64,000 nt of DNA from Urophycis tenuis (taxonomy: Eukaryota; Chordata; Actinopteri; Gadiformes; Phycidae), in assembly GCA_036785325.1 (NCBI GenBank), contig JAXIVH010000032.1:767486-831485 (forward strand), written 5' to 3'. The number at the start of each line of letters is the position of its first letter. Positions within the stretch are counted from its first letter, which is position 1. The position numbers were made by a program, and so were the translations under genes. Below, one piece after another: positions 33,001-54,330 of this stretch. The notes beneath the pieces were generated by a model. The model ran no database searches and was not told the DNA's origin. It worked only from the letters and a program-made list of their open reading frames with translations.

Positions 33001-36000
33001 CGGACCCATCTTCCCCACCCCTCAGAACTGGACCCATCTACCCCGCCCCTTGGAACCGGACCATCTTCCCCACCCCTTGGAACCGGACCCATCTATCCCC
33101 CCCCCCCCCTCAAACAGACGCCCCGCGGAGACTCACGCAGGTTCCAGTCGGACAGCGTGTCGTCGTCGTCGTCGTCCTCGTCCTCGTCGATGTCCTCGCC
33201 CTCCTCGCCGTCGCCGCCCTCGTGCTGCAGCGTGACGGTGCGGGACTTGTGGAAGCGCGGCTTGATGTCCTGCTCGCTGTCGGGCACGGCCTCGTCCTCC
33301 TCCACGTCGCCCTGCACAGAGCAGCGCAGAAGCCCCGCCGTCAGCCCCCCTGTGTGGACACGCCTACGGCCGGGCCCCGGGGGCGCGTGGCCCGGGCAGC
33401 GGTGCTCCCGGGCTCAAACACTGCCCCGTTTGATGGGGGGTGGTGGTGTTGGTGGTGGTGGTGTTGGTGGTGGTGGTGGTGTTGGTAGTATTGTCACTAC
33501 GATGTAAAAATAAATTGTGTTTCCGATGCATCTCCGAGCTACACTCATTAGCCAGACTCCTATTACGGCGAGAGAGAGAAAAAAACCCCATTTGGACTGG
33601 AAATGTAGCCTTGTATTTATACAGGTGTATAAAATGACATTCGGGGTGTTTGTTTTTGCAAGCAAAGCAACACTTTTCTTCCCAGTCTACCGGATATGGA
33701 AAACATTGTAGTGTAGATGAGCTTAAAAAATAAAATAAAACAAAGCGAGAGACACACAAACCCCCTGACACTTTCTCAAAAACTGGCGAGAGGGAGCGAG
33801 TGAGCGAGCGTCACCACCAGAGTTATTCTGCACGGCGAGAACGCGCCCGGCGTTGGAGGGAGGGTGCAGACTTGGGTCAGACAGTATGAGTAGAAAGACA
33901 TCACAGAGTCTCACGGTGAAAGAGCCGTCATCACACCCAGAGTGGCGGCGGCGTGTGAGGGAGGAAGAGAGGGGGGGGGGGGGGGGGGAGAAGGCAGCAC
34001 ATGATTCATGTTCTATTGAAAAGAGACTACGCAGGCCCACCTTGAGGAGAATGATGTCTATCTCAGAGTACTTCATCCCATTCACCAGGATGGGAATCAG
34101 TCTGTAAGAGGTAGAAGAAAGGAAAAAAAAAAAATACACAAAACACGACAAACTCATAAACAAAAGCACCCCACTGTGTTAAGATGAACACGCTGGTTTG
34201 ATCTATCCAGGTAGATTAAAGAGTAAATGGATGTGGAGAGCGTATTTACATGACAAACATTGTACATGCCCAACAAGGACGCGTCAGACAAACACGTAAC
34301 ACAAAAGGACTCGGGGACATAAATGATGGCACGACATGATAGAAGACACACCCAGTGGTCTGAGACACCCAGCGAACCAGTAGATGTCCTTGTGTAGTCC
34401 CTCAAACTGGATTAAACGGGTTGCCAATCAGTGGAATAGGCTAAAGCTTCTAATGAACAATGTTTAAATTGTCTGTCTATGTATGGATTCATTTTTTGAT
34501 TAATAGTCAGCCTTAATAAAATGCCAACAAAACATACCAGATCCATACCATGAAAAGCTAAAGATGACACATAGGAGCAACATAAAATGTGCTTGTGGCT
34601 TTAGGGATTCACCCTGGATCAGAATATAAGGAACATGAATTTTCATTATTATTCAATGAGCTGGGTTTGTCATCACTTCCAGGGTATTCAACCTAAATAA
34701 AATAAAATCAAAAACCACCAAACCACAACATCGATTTGATCCAACTGACTAACTGGGCATGTTCCTGTGGAACATCTCAGGCTTACATGACACATGATTT
34801 GTTCCTCTAGTGTGATCGACCACTGTAGTAGGCCAGGGGGGGGGGGGTACATCCAAGGGGACTTACTGCACCAAGTGTCCAGAGAGCACGTCCTTACAGA
34901 TGGGCTGCTCTGCCAGGGTCAGCCAGAATTCACAGGCCTCCAGAGCCACGTTCTCATCCGGGTCCTGGGTCCGCTGGAGCATGTACTGCGGAGGCATGGG
35001 TACAGAACATCAGGTTCTTGTTAGGAACACCGATACGTCACTTAGTTGAAGCCGACTGGTCTGGGGTTGTCATTGGAAAATAAGGGGGAAAACAGACATA
35101 CACCGAGAAAATGCCATCAAAACTGACCCGTTTCCCACCAAGAACAGCTTAAGATCATACACGTGAGCAACATGAAATATGTGCTTGTGGCTTTGAGGTG
35201 CACCCTGGATCAGAATATAAGGAACATGAATTTTCATTGTTTTTCAATGAGCTGGGTTTGTCATCACTTCCAGGGTACAAAAGCCACAGTGTCCCGTTTC
35301 TTGTGATAATTGATTATTATATACTGTTCATATAATAATACTACATGGCCAGAAGAATGGTGTTTTGTATTATTACTACATTTGAAGCTGGTTTCGGACT
35401 CTGAGACAACATTGTACTCCTTCAAAAAGGGGACCAGCACGTCTCAGCTGGGCAGCACCACGTCCAGCGCGTGTTTACCTGGATGATGCTGAACATGTGG
35501 GGGATGAGGCGGTCCACGCGGACTTCCAGCAGCATCACCAGTGCCCTGCAGACGTTCTTCCTCACCTCAGAGTCTTCATCTGCTGCCAGCGCAAACAGAC
35601 TCTGGGTAGACAAGCACAGGCGAGAGGGCATTGAGAGACATTACTTTGCAAGAGAAAAGGGATACGGACATTTCATGTGCCCTCCTGAATTACATGATAG
35701 AAGTGGACTTGACCGTTTACCTGGCAGGTAAACTCACCTCTATGAAGGTGTCAATGTTGTCCATCAAGGCCTGGGCTCGGCCGATGATGAACTGGTTTAC
35801 ACAGGCTATGGCATGGGACCTGCGAGTGCAGACAGAGAGAGAACCAGACATTGATGAGCTATCGCTACAATCAGCCTCCTTGGGGAGAGACAAGAGATGT
35901 AACAAAACGACCAGACTAATTGGCCATTACCAATGTTTATTCAAGGTATGCGGCTACAGGATCAGACAGTATGAGTAAAACCTTCATTGGGAATCAGGTG

Positions 36001-39000
36001 TGTATTATTTATGCATCACGTCCAGAGCAACCACAGCATAGGCGCAGCGTTATGAATTAATGAATGAATGAGGGAGTAAACATCACTGGACCTGATTTTG
36101 GGGCTGCAGTGCTTGAAGAACTGAAGGAACTTTGGGATCATGATGTTCAGGGGTCTGTTCAGGGCATCGCTGTCCAGCAACTCGGAAGAGTCCTCGCAGA
36201 TCTTCTGCAGTGCTCCAAAAGAGCCCTACGAACCCACCAGAAACATCCGTCAGATCCAAAATACAACAAATACCAAACTAAAAAACGATCTGGTGGATTT
36301 GGGTGGACCCTGGATCAGAATATAAGGAACATGAATTTTCATTGTATTTCAATGAGCTGGGTTTGTCATCATTTCCAGGGACTCTTGCCATTCTGTGGTG
36401 GATAGCGATCGTCATTTATCCTCATCAATAGTTTGTGCTGCAACTGATGCTGCTCATCAGACGAGTCTCTGCCGTTTCAATGATAAACTCTCGGAATATT
36501 TAAAAATCTGCTTTGCAGCGATTTTTTTCCTTTACCAACGCCATCACTTTACACAACACTATAAATAAAAAGAGGCACCAACAAACAAGGCAAGTGTGGA
36601 GACCTCGCATGTGTTATAATCCTCCGAGTTGAGCAGATTGCAGAGCTGTGGCAGCAGCTCGGGCCACGTCTGCAGCTCGCCCTTGGAAGCAATGGTGGTG
36701 ATTAGAATGCCTGGACAGAGGAAGAAACAGAGGGCACGCGTCAGGACACATCTTTCAGTGCACTCAAGGCACGGGGCAACGCTCATCGGACGACAGGGTG
36801 CCAGAACAGTCAAACACAATGTTCCACACGCGAGTGCCATGTTGGGAATGTTACAATGTCCAGTGCATATACAGTCGGGGTCATAAAAAACTGCAACGGC
36901 AGTTGAAATTTGTATGCAGAACGTTTATTGGAGTCTGCAAGCCCATCACTTGCATCTGATAAGGACTCAGTTCTGTGTGTGCACTGACTGTAGCAGCAAA
37001 ACCTCTGGACCAGACAAACAACTTGAACAGAGTGGGGGGGGGGGGGTTAAGCATTGCCTGGTGCATAATAGACATGAGGTTCAGGGAGAGTACATTAACC
37101 TGAATGAATGATTAGTCATGACAACTAACACATTTTTGGGAGATCACAAACAGCCATGTGCACACACACACCCCATGTGTCCCGGATCACCAGATCAGAC
37201 CAAATATCAACAGGGAAAAACATACAATATGCGCTTTCATGGGGCCACTGGATCAGAATATAAGGAACATGAATTTTCATTGTTTTTCAATGAGCTGGGT
37301 TTGTCATCATTTCCAGGGTACGAAAGCACAGGCCAATTGTCTTTGCGCCACAACTGAAGGTCTCAAAAGAGTACCGTAACAGAAATACCTCAGCTAGTAC
37401 CTGGCGAGTTCCCTTACCATTACTGTACAATGCTAAGTGCCAAACAACCACGTGTTGGAGGTCCAACGCAACATCAACGTCCATCTATACAACATGTGGG
37501 GTTGGGCTGCGATACAATCCACCACATTCTTCATTCAACGATGTGTTTGTCGAGTGAATGAAATAAAAAAAATAAAAAAACCAACCAATGGTAGCGCGGA
37601 TGAGAGGTGACGGGTCCCCGATGTTGGAGAGACATTCCTGCTTGATGAACTCGGCCACGGTGGGCGGGAAGTTCTGGTAGTGGGCCTTCACATTGTTCTT
37701 CAGAATCAGGCCGCTCAGCGACCGCGTGGGCTCATCTGGACAGACAGAGTGTTGGGAGTGACAGGACTGAGCCAAGCTATAAGAGGTGTGAGTCGAGTTG
37801 AAGAAAACATTAACTGTTTGGCCAACAGTCTTACAGACAGGGCTGGACATGGCCATGCAAGAGTACACACATTGCCTGGATCAGAATATAAGGAACAAGA
37901 CTTTTCATTGCATTTCAATGAGCTGGGTTTGTCGTCATTTCCAGGGAACGAAAGATTAAATACAGGACATTGACATTTTGCGGTGCACCCGACTGCATTA
38001 TTAAAGTAGCTGTGAAGCTGCTGGTGAGAAATGTCTCAGCTATAGCACAAATATAAGTTGGCAGTCCAAGAACAGATGTTCAATCAAAACCTGGCAGCTG
38101 CAGAGCCTCTTCTGACATACCATGAGACAGCCAAAAATGCTCTACATAAAATTAGCATTGTGACATAACAAATGTGCTTAATTTCCCACTGCTACATCCT
38201 GGGTAGACATTGTGGCCTACCAACACTGACCCAACCACAATTTAAAAAAACAACAATATGCCGAACGTTTGTGTCTACAGCTATATCAAAAATGGACTCA
38301 CCTTCAGTTTTAAGTCGTGTTAGGACAAAAATAAGGTAGTTGTTGAAGTCTGGGAATTGGTTGAGCTGTTCAAGTTTCTGGTTCGGTGATTAAGGACCAA
38401 AGAGTTCAAACTGAAAAATTCAATACACCTTTAGCTATTTAAGAGACATTTATCCCAAGTGAACACAGATACAGGCCATTAAGACACAAGTAGGGGTTAG
38501 GCTGAGAGCCGAGCTAACTGGCCAACTACAGCATCAGGACAGATCATATGAGATATGCATGTGCTTTTATGAAATGCATTGCAATGACTTGTGGTATTGC
38601 GGCGCTTTGCAATAATCAACATTGCAAACCTAGTTATATTTGCTAGAGCCAACATAGAAACAAATCTTGTGCGTTTACCTGCACACTTAGGCATGTTTAT
38701 CTTGAAATCTTAAAAAAGGCAAATAATGAAGCCAGAATAAACAAACAGACAAGTGTGTAACCTTACAAAAGACTACTTGCCATGAAACCAGCTTATTAAA
38801 ACGAGGGCTGCCAGAAATACCAGAAGAATTATAAAATACACGCAACTCTGCAGCGAGTACAAGTTGTTGTTGTTTGGGGTCTCCACTCATTTACACACAT
38901 CAGAGTTCTGTTTCTATCATTTTATACGGTGCATGTGAACTACACCGACACCAGAGCTTGGCGTCCACATGGTTCTTTTAGCGGCTTTGTGCGGTTTTAG

Positions 39001-39550
39001 AGCCAGAGGGATACGATTCTAAAGAGCTATTTTAATGTTGTGTCCGTTTGGGAAATTCTGGGACGCAATGTAGCCAGTTGGACTGTGTTTTAGTTTAACT
39101 TTTGACTCGGGCAGGATGCTTTGTAGAAAAAATAACTAAGCCCAGAACCACAGCGGCGCTATACTGCTGTACATTTCCCTTTCGGTTTGGATTCCTGGAC
39201 GTTCCCGGTGGGCGGCCATCGTTGTACAACTTATCGAACGTACAGGTTACTCGTTTACCCAAGAACACGTTGCACGTCGTATTCAGACTAGCAATGGGTG
39301 CGTCTTCGGTCTATAACAGAATAATGGCCGCATGTAAACCTGCCAACTGACAGGTGAGATGCTTACATCCTGGCAGCAGATAATCACTGTAAACAGCACT
39401 TCCATTTGAGATCCCTGGGTATTACATACAGGCCACTGTGTGGAAGGATACTTGTTGGACAGCTCTCTGTGTGGCTGTGTTCGGTGACTGGGAGTCCTTG
39501 AGAAGCTGGAGGACCTGCTGGAGTCCCTGCTCATCCGGCTGCCACTCCAT
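27075..39550 (-). CDS. tnpo2: transportin-2 (karyopherin beta-2b), 23 coding exons
   Basis: HEAT-repeat importin that carries PY-NLS cargo through nuclear pores and releases it on RanGTP. Exons: 39550-39452, 38377-38302, 37735-37586, 36710-36604, 36225-36092, 35819-35738, 35601-35479, 34985-34867, 34101-34041, 33311-33137, 32471-32319, 31784-31559, 31431-31260, 31052-30966, 30826-30719, 30353-30195, 29965-29878, 29623-29525, 28602-28507, 28067-27992, 27656-27557, 27344-27270, 27182-27075. All phases close to 890 residues, the usual length. It starts MEWQPDEQGLQQVLQLLKDS and ends KERLSACYGV. Exon 10 encodes the acidic H8 loop (DEDEDDDDDD). TNPO1 is the close alternative; the local gene order favours TNPO2. 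The introns host the box C/D snoRNAs listed separately. Confidence 0.97.
27428..27506 (-). ncRNA. box C/D snoRNA, family C copy 2 (tnpo2 intron 21)
   Basis: Perfect 6-bp stem GTGGTC/GACCAC, D' and D boxes both CTGA, D abutting the stem. Same D' guide ACAGACATTCGAAAT as copy 1 with otherwise unlike flanks. The C box is ATGAGGA, one base off consensus. Confidence 0.72.
27836..27907 (-). ncRNA. diverged box C/D snoRNA, family A copy 8 (tnpo2 intron 20)
   Basis: Recognisable as family A by CCCAGCTCATTGA and CTGATCCGG. The terminal stem CUGGAU/AUCCGG still pairs with one G-U wobble. The C box is degenerate (ATGATTA) and the guide is shortened at its 5' side. Confidence 0.55.
28162..28239 (-). ncRNA. 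box C/D snoRNA, family C copy 1 (tnpo2 intron 19)
   Basis: Perfect 6-bp stem GCACAC/GTGTGC, C box GTGATGA two bases in, D' CTGA, D box CTGA directly abutting the stem. The D' guide ACAGACATTCGAAAT is complementary to the 18S segment ATTTCGAATGTCTG. Textbook geometry. Confidence 0.8.
28934..29001 (-). ncRNA. decayed family A snoRNA relic (tnpo2 intron 18)
   Basis: Plus strand reads CATTGAGCTGTGGCTCATTCCAG, broken here as CATTGAGCTG then TGGCTCATTCCAG, resembling the family A 5' half and sharing AAGAGGTCTCGTGTT-like sequence with copy 8. No D box CTGA at the expected place. Probably a dead copy. Confidence 0.35.
31958..32028 (-). ncRNA. box C/D snoRNA, family A copy 1 (tnpo2 intron 11)
   Basis: On the tnpo2 strand: CCTGGA stem, C box ATGATGA, guide CAAACCCAGCTCA, D'-like TTGA, C'-like AATGAAA, D box CTGA, closing stem TCCAGG. 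Intact in every box. Confidence 0.85.
32782..32850 (-). ncRNA. box C/D snoRNA, family A copy 2 (tnpo2 intron 10)
   Basis: Same core as copy 1, with a 5-bp CTGGA/TCCAG terminal stem. C box ATGATGA and D box CTGA intact. The downstream flank (…GTGCTTGTGGC on the plus strand) is shared with copies 3 and 4, showing that intron flank was copied with the RNA. Confidence 0.85.
32885..33105. repeat. 28-bp minisatellite (tnpo2 intron 10)
   Basis: About eight tandem units of the type GGAACCGGACCCATCTACCC then CCCACCCCTT, with small variants. Ends next to a C-homopolymer close to tnpo2 exon 10. Confidence 0.9.
33872..33940 (-). ncRNA. SNORD41-like box C/D snoRNA, copy B3 (tnpo2 intron 9)
   Basis: Terminal stem TGGGT/ACCCA, perfect C box GTGATGA, a C'-like GTGATGT, D box CTGA. 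The D guide ACTCATACTG ends one nucleotide before the D box, in the register that would place a uridine of 28S CAGU at the fifth position. Guide and stem differ from B1, so it is an older paralog. Confidence 0.75.
34611..34685 (-). ncRNA. box C/D snoRNA, family A copy 3 (tnpo2 intron 8)
   Basis: Perfect 8-bp terminal stem ACCCTGGA/TCCAGGGT. C box reads GTGATGA, guide CAAACCCAGCTCA, D box CTGA. Internal C' region slightly altered (AATAATGAAA). One of the best-formed copies. Confidence 0.87.
35202..35276 (-). ncRNA. box C/D snoRNA, family A copy 4 (tnpo2 intron 7)
   Basis: Perfect 8-bp stem ACCCTGGA/TCCAGGGT, C box GTGATGA, same guide and D box CTGA. Nearly identical to copy 3, including about 40 nt of flank, so this pair is probably the most recent duplication. 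Confidence 0.87.
35957..36025 (-). ncRNA. SNORD41-like box C/D snoRNA, copy B2 (tnpo2 intron 5)
   Basis: C box GTGATGC (last base off consensus), D' CTGA, C'-like AATGAAG, D box CTGA; guide ACTCATACTG. The stem CTGGA/TCCTG has one mismatch. Confidence 0.72.
36308..36380 (-). ncRNA. box C/D snoRNA, family A copy 5 (tnpo2 intron 4)
   Basis: 7-bp stem CCCTGGA/TCCAGGG, C box ATGATGA, guide CAAACCCAGCTCA, D'-like TTGA, C'-like AATGAAA, D box CTGA. Close to the family consensus. Confidence 0.87.
37248..37316 (-). ncRNA. box C/D snoRNA, family A copy 6 (tnpo2 intron 3)
   Basis: 5-bp stem CTGGA/TCCAG, C box ATGATGA, guide CAAACCCAGCTCA and D box CTGA intact. Shares the body with copies 1 and 5. Confidence 0.85.
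37875..37945 (-). ncRNA. box C/D snoRNA, family A copy 7 (tnpo2 intron 2)
   Basis: 6-bp stem CCTGGA/TCCAGG and D box CTGA are kept, and the guide CAAACCCAGCTCA is intact. The C box is mutated to ATGACGA and the 3' guide region has two changes, so function is less certain. Confidence 0.7.
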
Positions 39551-39634
39551 CCTACACACAAACACACATTACTTTCAAATGCCGCCCTTGAGAAGAATGA
39601 GGAGTAAGTAGAATTTGCCCAACATCGTCAATGG

Positions 39635-39704
39635 CTGGATCAGGCAGTATGAATACAAACACCATCAATGGTTTTTCAGATGTTGTTTTATGCATCACCT
39701 CCAG
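39635..39704 (-). ncRNA. SNORD41-like box C/D snoRNA, copy B1 (upstream of tnpo2 coding exon 1)
   Basis: Stem CTGGA/TCCAG, C box GTGATGC, D' CTGA, C' TTGATGG, D box CTGA: all four boxes are visible. The guide GTATTCATACTG is one base from complementarity to the 28S segment CAGTACGAATAC that human SNORD41 uses, and human TNPO2 hosts SNORD41. Best candidate for the true ortholog; it would lie in a 5' UTR intron. Confidence 0.8.
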
Positions 39705-41225
39705 ATTGACAAGGACCAACATACTCAAGACCCCAGAAAAGAACTGAGACTATTGTTTCACACGTGTTATATGGAGAAATACTACAAGCTTTTACTATAC
39801 ATGTCCATATAATAGCAGGCCACTAGTAGTTGGTGTGTGCTGCTGAAACAGCAAAAGTAATTCCCACCTAAGGGATGTATATAGTCATCTAACCTACAGG
39901 ATACAAGAAATATAACTTTCATTCACTTGAATTATAGCACATTGTGCTCAGTCTAGAAACGCATTTGCTTCCAATTGGCGATGGCGATTTAGGTTGTATT
40001 ATTGGGTTGAGGTTTCCGTTCTCAACCAGGAGACACGTGTCAAAAACCATAACGGAATAAATTGCGGTTCATGTGTATATATGGCACACCTACGCAGCCA
40101 CAACCACAAATGAATTGTTCTTTATCAGTCAACGTGCAACGTGGCTGAGAGGAAAAGGCAAGCATCTCCGCAAAAAGCTTCGATAACGGTGCGTCGTGCA
40201 CATGGTGCTAGGGTCGTGGTGGAGTGCGAGAGGCAGAGGCCTGCTCCCAACCAACGCCGGCTGAATCATTTTAGAGAAAGATTAACCAGGGTGCGGTAAA
40301 ACACGCGGTTTCAAAAACGGTCGCCTGCCAACTTGGGTATAATTTCTACCCGGGTCGTGGCGCACGAAAAAAAAAACCGAGGACATTCTGGACCGCACGA
40401 CCAACAAAATCTGTGACTAGACTTAATCGCTTAATCCTCCCCACCCCCACGCCACCAACAGCTTCGACAAGTCCAAAAATACGGATCTTTTGAATACATT
40501 GGAATAAAATCGTCTAAATGACTCGAAACAGACCACACTAGAAGTGCAGCTAGGGTGGGTCTACAGTGGCTCGCATTCGGTCCAAATGGTTTAAGAGTTG
40601 GGGGGGAACGGGGAAGTATTGTGCGTTCCCTGGCTTGACGCCCATGCCGAGGAACCACTGGCCAGGTGCCGATTAAAAGAACACCGGCTAAATGCTTACC
40701 GATTGATTTGGGTTGTATTAATGGCACCCCTTCTGATCGCAGCCATGTCGAATAATCAGGAGGAATATGTTACTGTTGAACCCAACTCAACGTGTCCTTG
40801 CCGGGCCTGTCGGACAGGCTGATCACCGGCTCAGGTGCTAAAACGTGTTGTCTCAACACAGTCGCGAACAAAAAAAAAAGACTAAAACACTTTTATCCCG
40901 AACTATAATCGACGAATGTACACAAATAACACGGTTTCTAGTTGAAATGTGAATTTGCTGGCGTTTGGGAGACACGAACTTGCAACAACACGTTTTCCTA
41001 GCAGCTAAGCTATCGAGCTAGCCGCGGCTTACACTATGCTAGTGCTAGGTAGCAACTTTTGGCTCATTTTAGTCTCTAAAAAAACTCAATCAATCCCTCC
41101 AGTAGGGCACATTCTCAAATAGACAAAATCACCTTTCATTCATCCACGACTTCATAGTAGTACTTCACGTTAGGAACAAGGGAAGAATACTTTACGTACA
41201 ATATCGGCTTGTCAGTTGCTCTTTC

Positions 41226-41290
41226 ACCACGGGGCCGCTGCTCTGGCTCGTGTTGCTGCTGCGCGGATCCTCGCAACTGTTTGAAAAAAT
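41226..41290 (-). promoter_or_regulatory. candidate tnpo2 promoter / non-coding first exon
   Basis: GC-rich, CpG-containing segment upstream of tnpo2, ending in a GTGAAA donor-like site on the minus strand. SNORD41-like copy B1 lies between it and the first coding exon, so a 5' UTR intron is needed if B1 is intronic. Low confidence: no TATA box seen. Confidence 0.3.
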
Positions 41291-41947
41291 GCACAGGAGG
41301 AAACGGGTCTTACTCGGCTTCCGTCGAGGGGCAGTGGTTGTATTGTACATTCGTGTATATGAAATATATATGAAAGTATCACAACCATGATAATTAACTA
41401 AAAACTAAAGCCAAGTTGGATTGCCATTGCCGATAATGTGTTTCCTCTTTTATAAACAGTCACGGGTTACAGGCATATTCGTGTTGCAGACATATGGTTA
41501 CTGTAATGTGCGTTATTCAACACAATTCATACATTGTTGCGTTATGAAGCATTTCCTGATATTTAGCATCGCCATAATCGAGTCCGGAAAGTTTGTGGAA
41601 ATAAATAGTTACTGCGAATAAGGCAACATTTTGTACTGTTTGGCATTGCTTGTTTGGTCTTTGTACAAGTATTTGCAATTTTACTTCACTTACTTCACTT
41701 CATCACGTTACAAGGTAGTCTAGGTCGTAGGCCTACTATTTCATAGTTTTACTAATATGCGTTGTCGCATTATATACCAAATTTGTTAGTGAAAATTGAT
41801 GAAGGTGCACTTGGCTAAACTGGAAGTTACATCAAGTAAGCCTACTTTCATACCTTTAATGCATGTTTACTACATTAGTCCTACTGTTTGCTGAGGGCAA
41901 TTTGACAACAGACCGGATTTTAAAGAGCTTGTTTTGTTGAGGCAAAC

Positions 41948-41953
41948 TTTATT
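41948..41953 (-). terminator. il27ra poly(A) signal
   Basis: AATAAA on the minus strand about 130 nt past the il27ra stop codon; the nearest canonical hexamer in the right orientation. Confidence 0.6.
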
Positions 41954-42080
41954 ACATATTTAAAACGTTCAGACACGTGGAAACAATAAAACAACAATTT
42001 AATTAAATGCTTTATACAACAGTGAAAAAAATTGTACAATTTCCTAATGACACCAGTCGGTCACAGCAATGTCAATAATG

Positions 42081-52988
<10,908 letters not shown>

Positions 52989-53012
52989 GGATGTTAGGTC
53001 TTGTGTACCTAA

Positions 53013-53190
<178 letters not shown>

Positions 53191-53569
53191 TTATTAACAA
53201 TATTGATATTAATAATAATAATAATAATAATAATACAATTCTCAACGCAAATCGTGGGTACGCAGTTGGGGACTGATGCTGAATAACAACCTCACAAAAC
53301 GAATCGAAAGAGTTACCTAAAACCATAAACCAAATTCCTTTAGGCCTACCTCATAACACGACGGCGAATCCAGAGGAAGATGTCTTCGCCACCATTGACA
53401 TCACCATTTCTTTAGGTGGTGTAGCCTATAACACGTGCACGTTCGGTATGATCCATAGACTGGTATGATCCCACATCCAGCACACTCAGAGCTTCGGACT
53501 GAAAAGCAGCGCGACGACCTCCCTTCTGACTGAATTCCGCACGACACCGCCCCATTCAGGAAACCCCCA

Positions 53570-53808
53570 CGTGTTGGGGGCGGGGGGCGTGGTATTACCC
53601 GTAACTGGGTCTGGTAATATAGGCCTAGATTAGATATTATCAAAAAACAAAAAACGCCCCGCTTCTGATGCGATATAATCAATGTCCAAGCGTTTTGTTT
53701 ATAAAAACGCTTGGTTATATCGCATCAGAAGCGGTGCGTTTTTTTGGTTTTTGATATCTAGGCCTAGACCCAGTTACGGGTAAGCCCCCGCCCCCCGCCC
53801 CCAACACG
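53570..53808. repeat. fold-back element upstream of il27ra
   Basis: Outer ends CGTGTTGGGGGCGGGGG / CCCCCGCCCCCAACACG; arms of about 110 bp with few mismatches, including GCATCAGAAGCGG. Loop near 53690. Confidence 0.85.
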
Positions 53809-53870
53809 TTTTGTTGCCGTGTTTATAGCTTCCATGCCAGTCTGACACCAAAGTGAATTATTACATGATG

Positions 53871-53919
53871 CTGCCCTCAAAATGTATACATTTCCAAAAT
53901 GTTTACATTTTGAGGGCAG
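53871..53919. repeat. near-perfect hairpin, 22-bp arms
   Basis: CTGCCCTCAAAATGTATACA and its inverse complement with one mismatch, separated by a few bases. Confidence 0.85.
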
Positions 53920-54089
53920 ATGTAGATCCCTATACACAGGCTCAAGAGGAAGGAAGATAGACAGGGAGATAAAGAGGGAGGTGAAGAGACTGAGAGAGAC
54001 ACGTGAAGAAAAAGAGTTGTTGATGGACAGTGTTTTTTTCTGATTGGAAAAAGACAACACATTCTTCTGACTTAGAGTGGGTCATTTCC

Positions 54090-54095
54090 TTTAAT
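54090..54095 (-). terminator. candidate rln3 poly(A) signal (ATTAAA)
   Basis: The common variant ATTAAA on the minus strand, about 235 nt past the stop. The intervening 3' UTR has a (CTGT)n tract around 54226-54255. Confidence 0.4.
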
Positions 54096-54224
54096 ACAAA
54101 TACACATCGACAATATACCCTACAAATTCAGGCCTACATAAACACAGAATAACCAGATTCTAAAAACTGCTAATTTGTCCGATGCTGGCTTGTTCTAAAG
54201 GTGTGTGTGTGTGTGCGTGCGTGC

Positions 54225-54256
<32 letters not shown>

Positions 54257-54330
54257 CCATTTCCACATGTTGAGCTCCGTTCCGTCCGCTCCGTTCCTCC
54301 CGAGCGTCGTTTGTGTTGAGTGTGTTCCCA

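Noticed and set aside
31958..37945. Regularly repeated 70-bp motif as a CRISPR-like array or introner
   Set aside because: Spacing is hundreds to thousands of bases, it lies inside conserved vertebrate introns, and the C/D-box layout explains it better.
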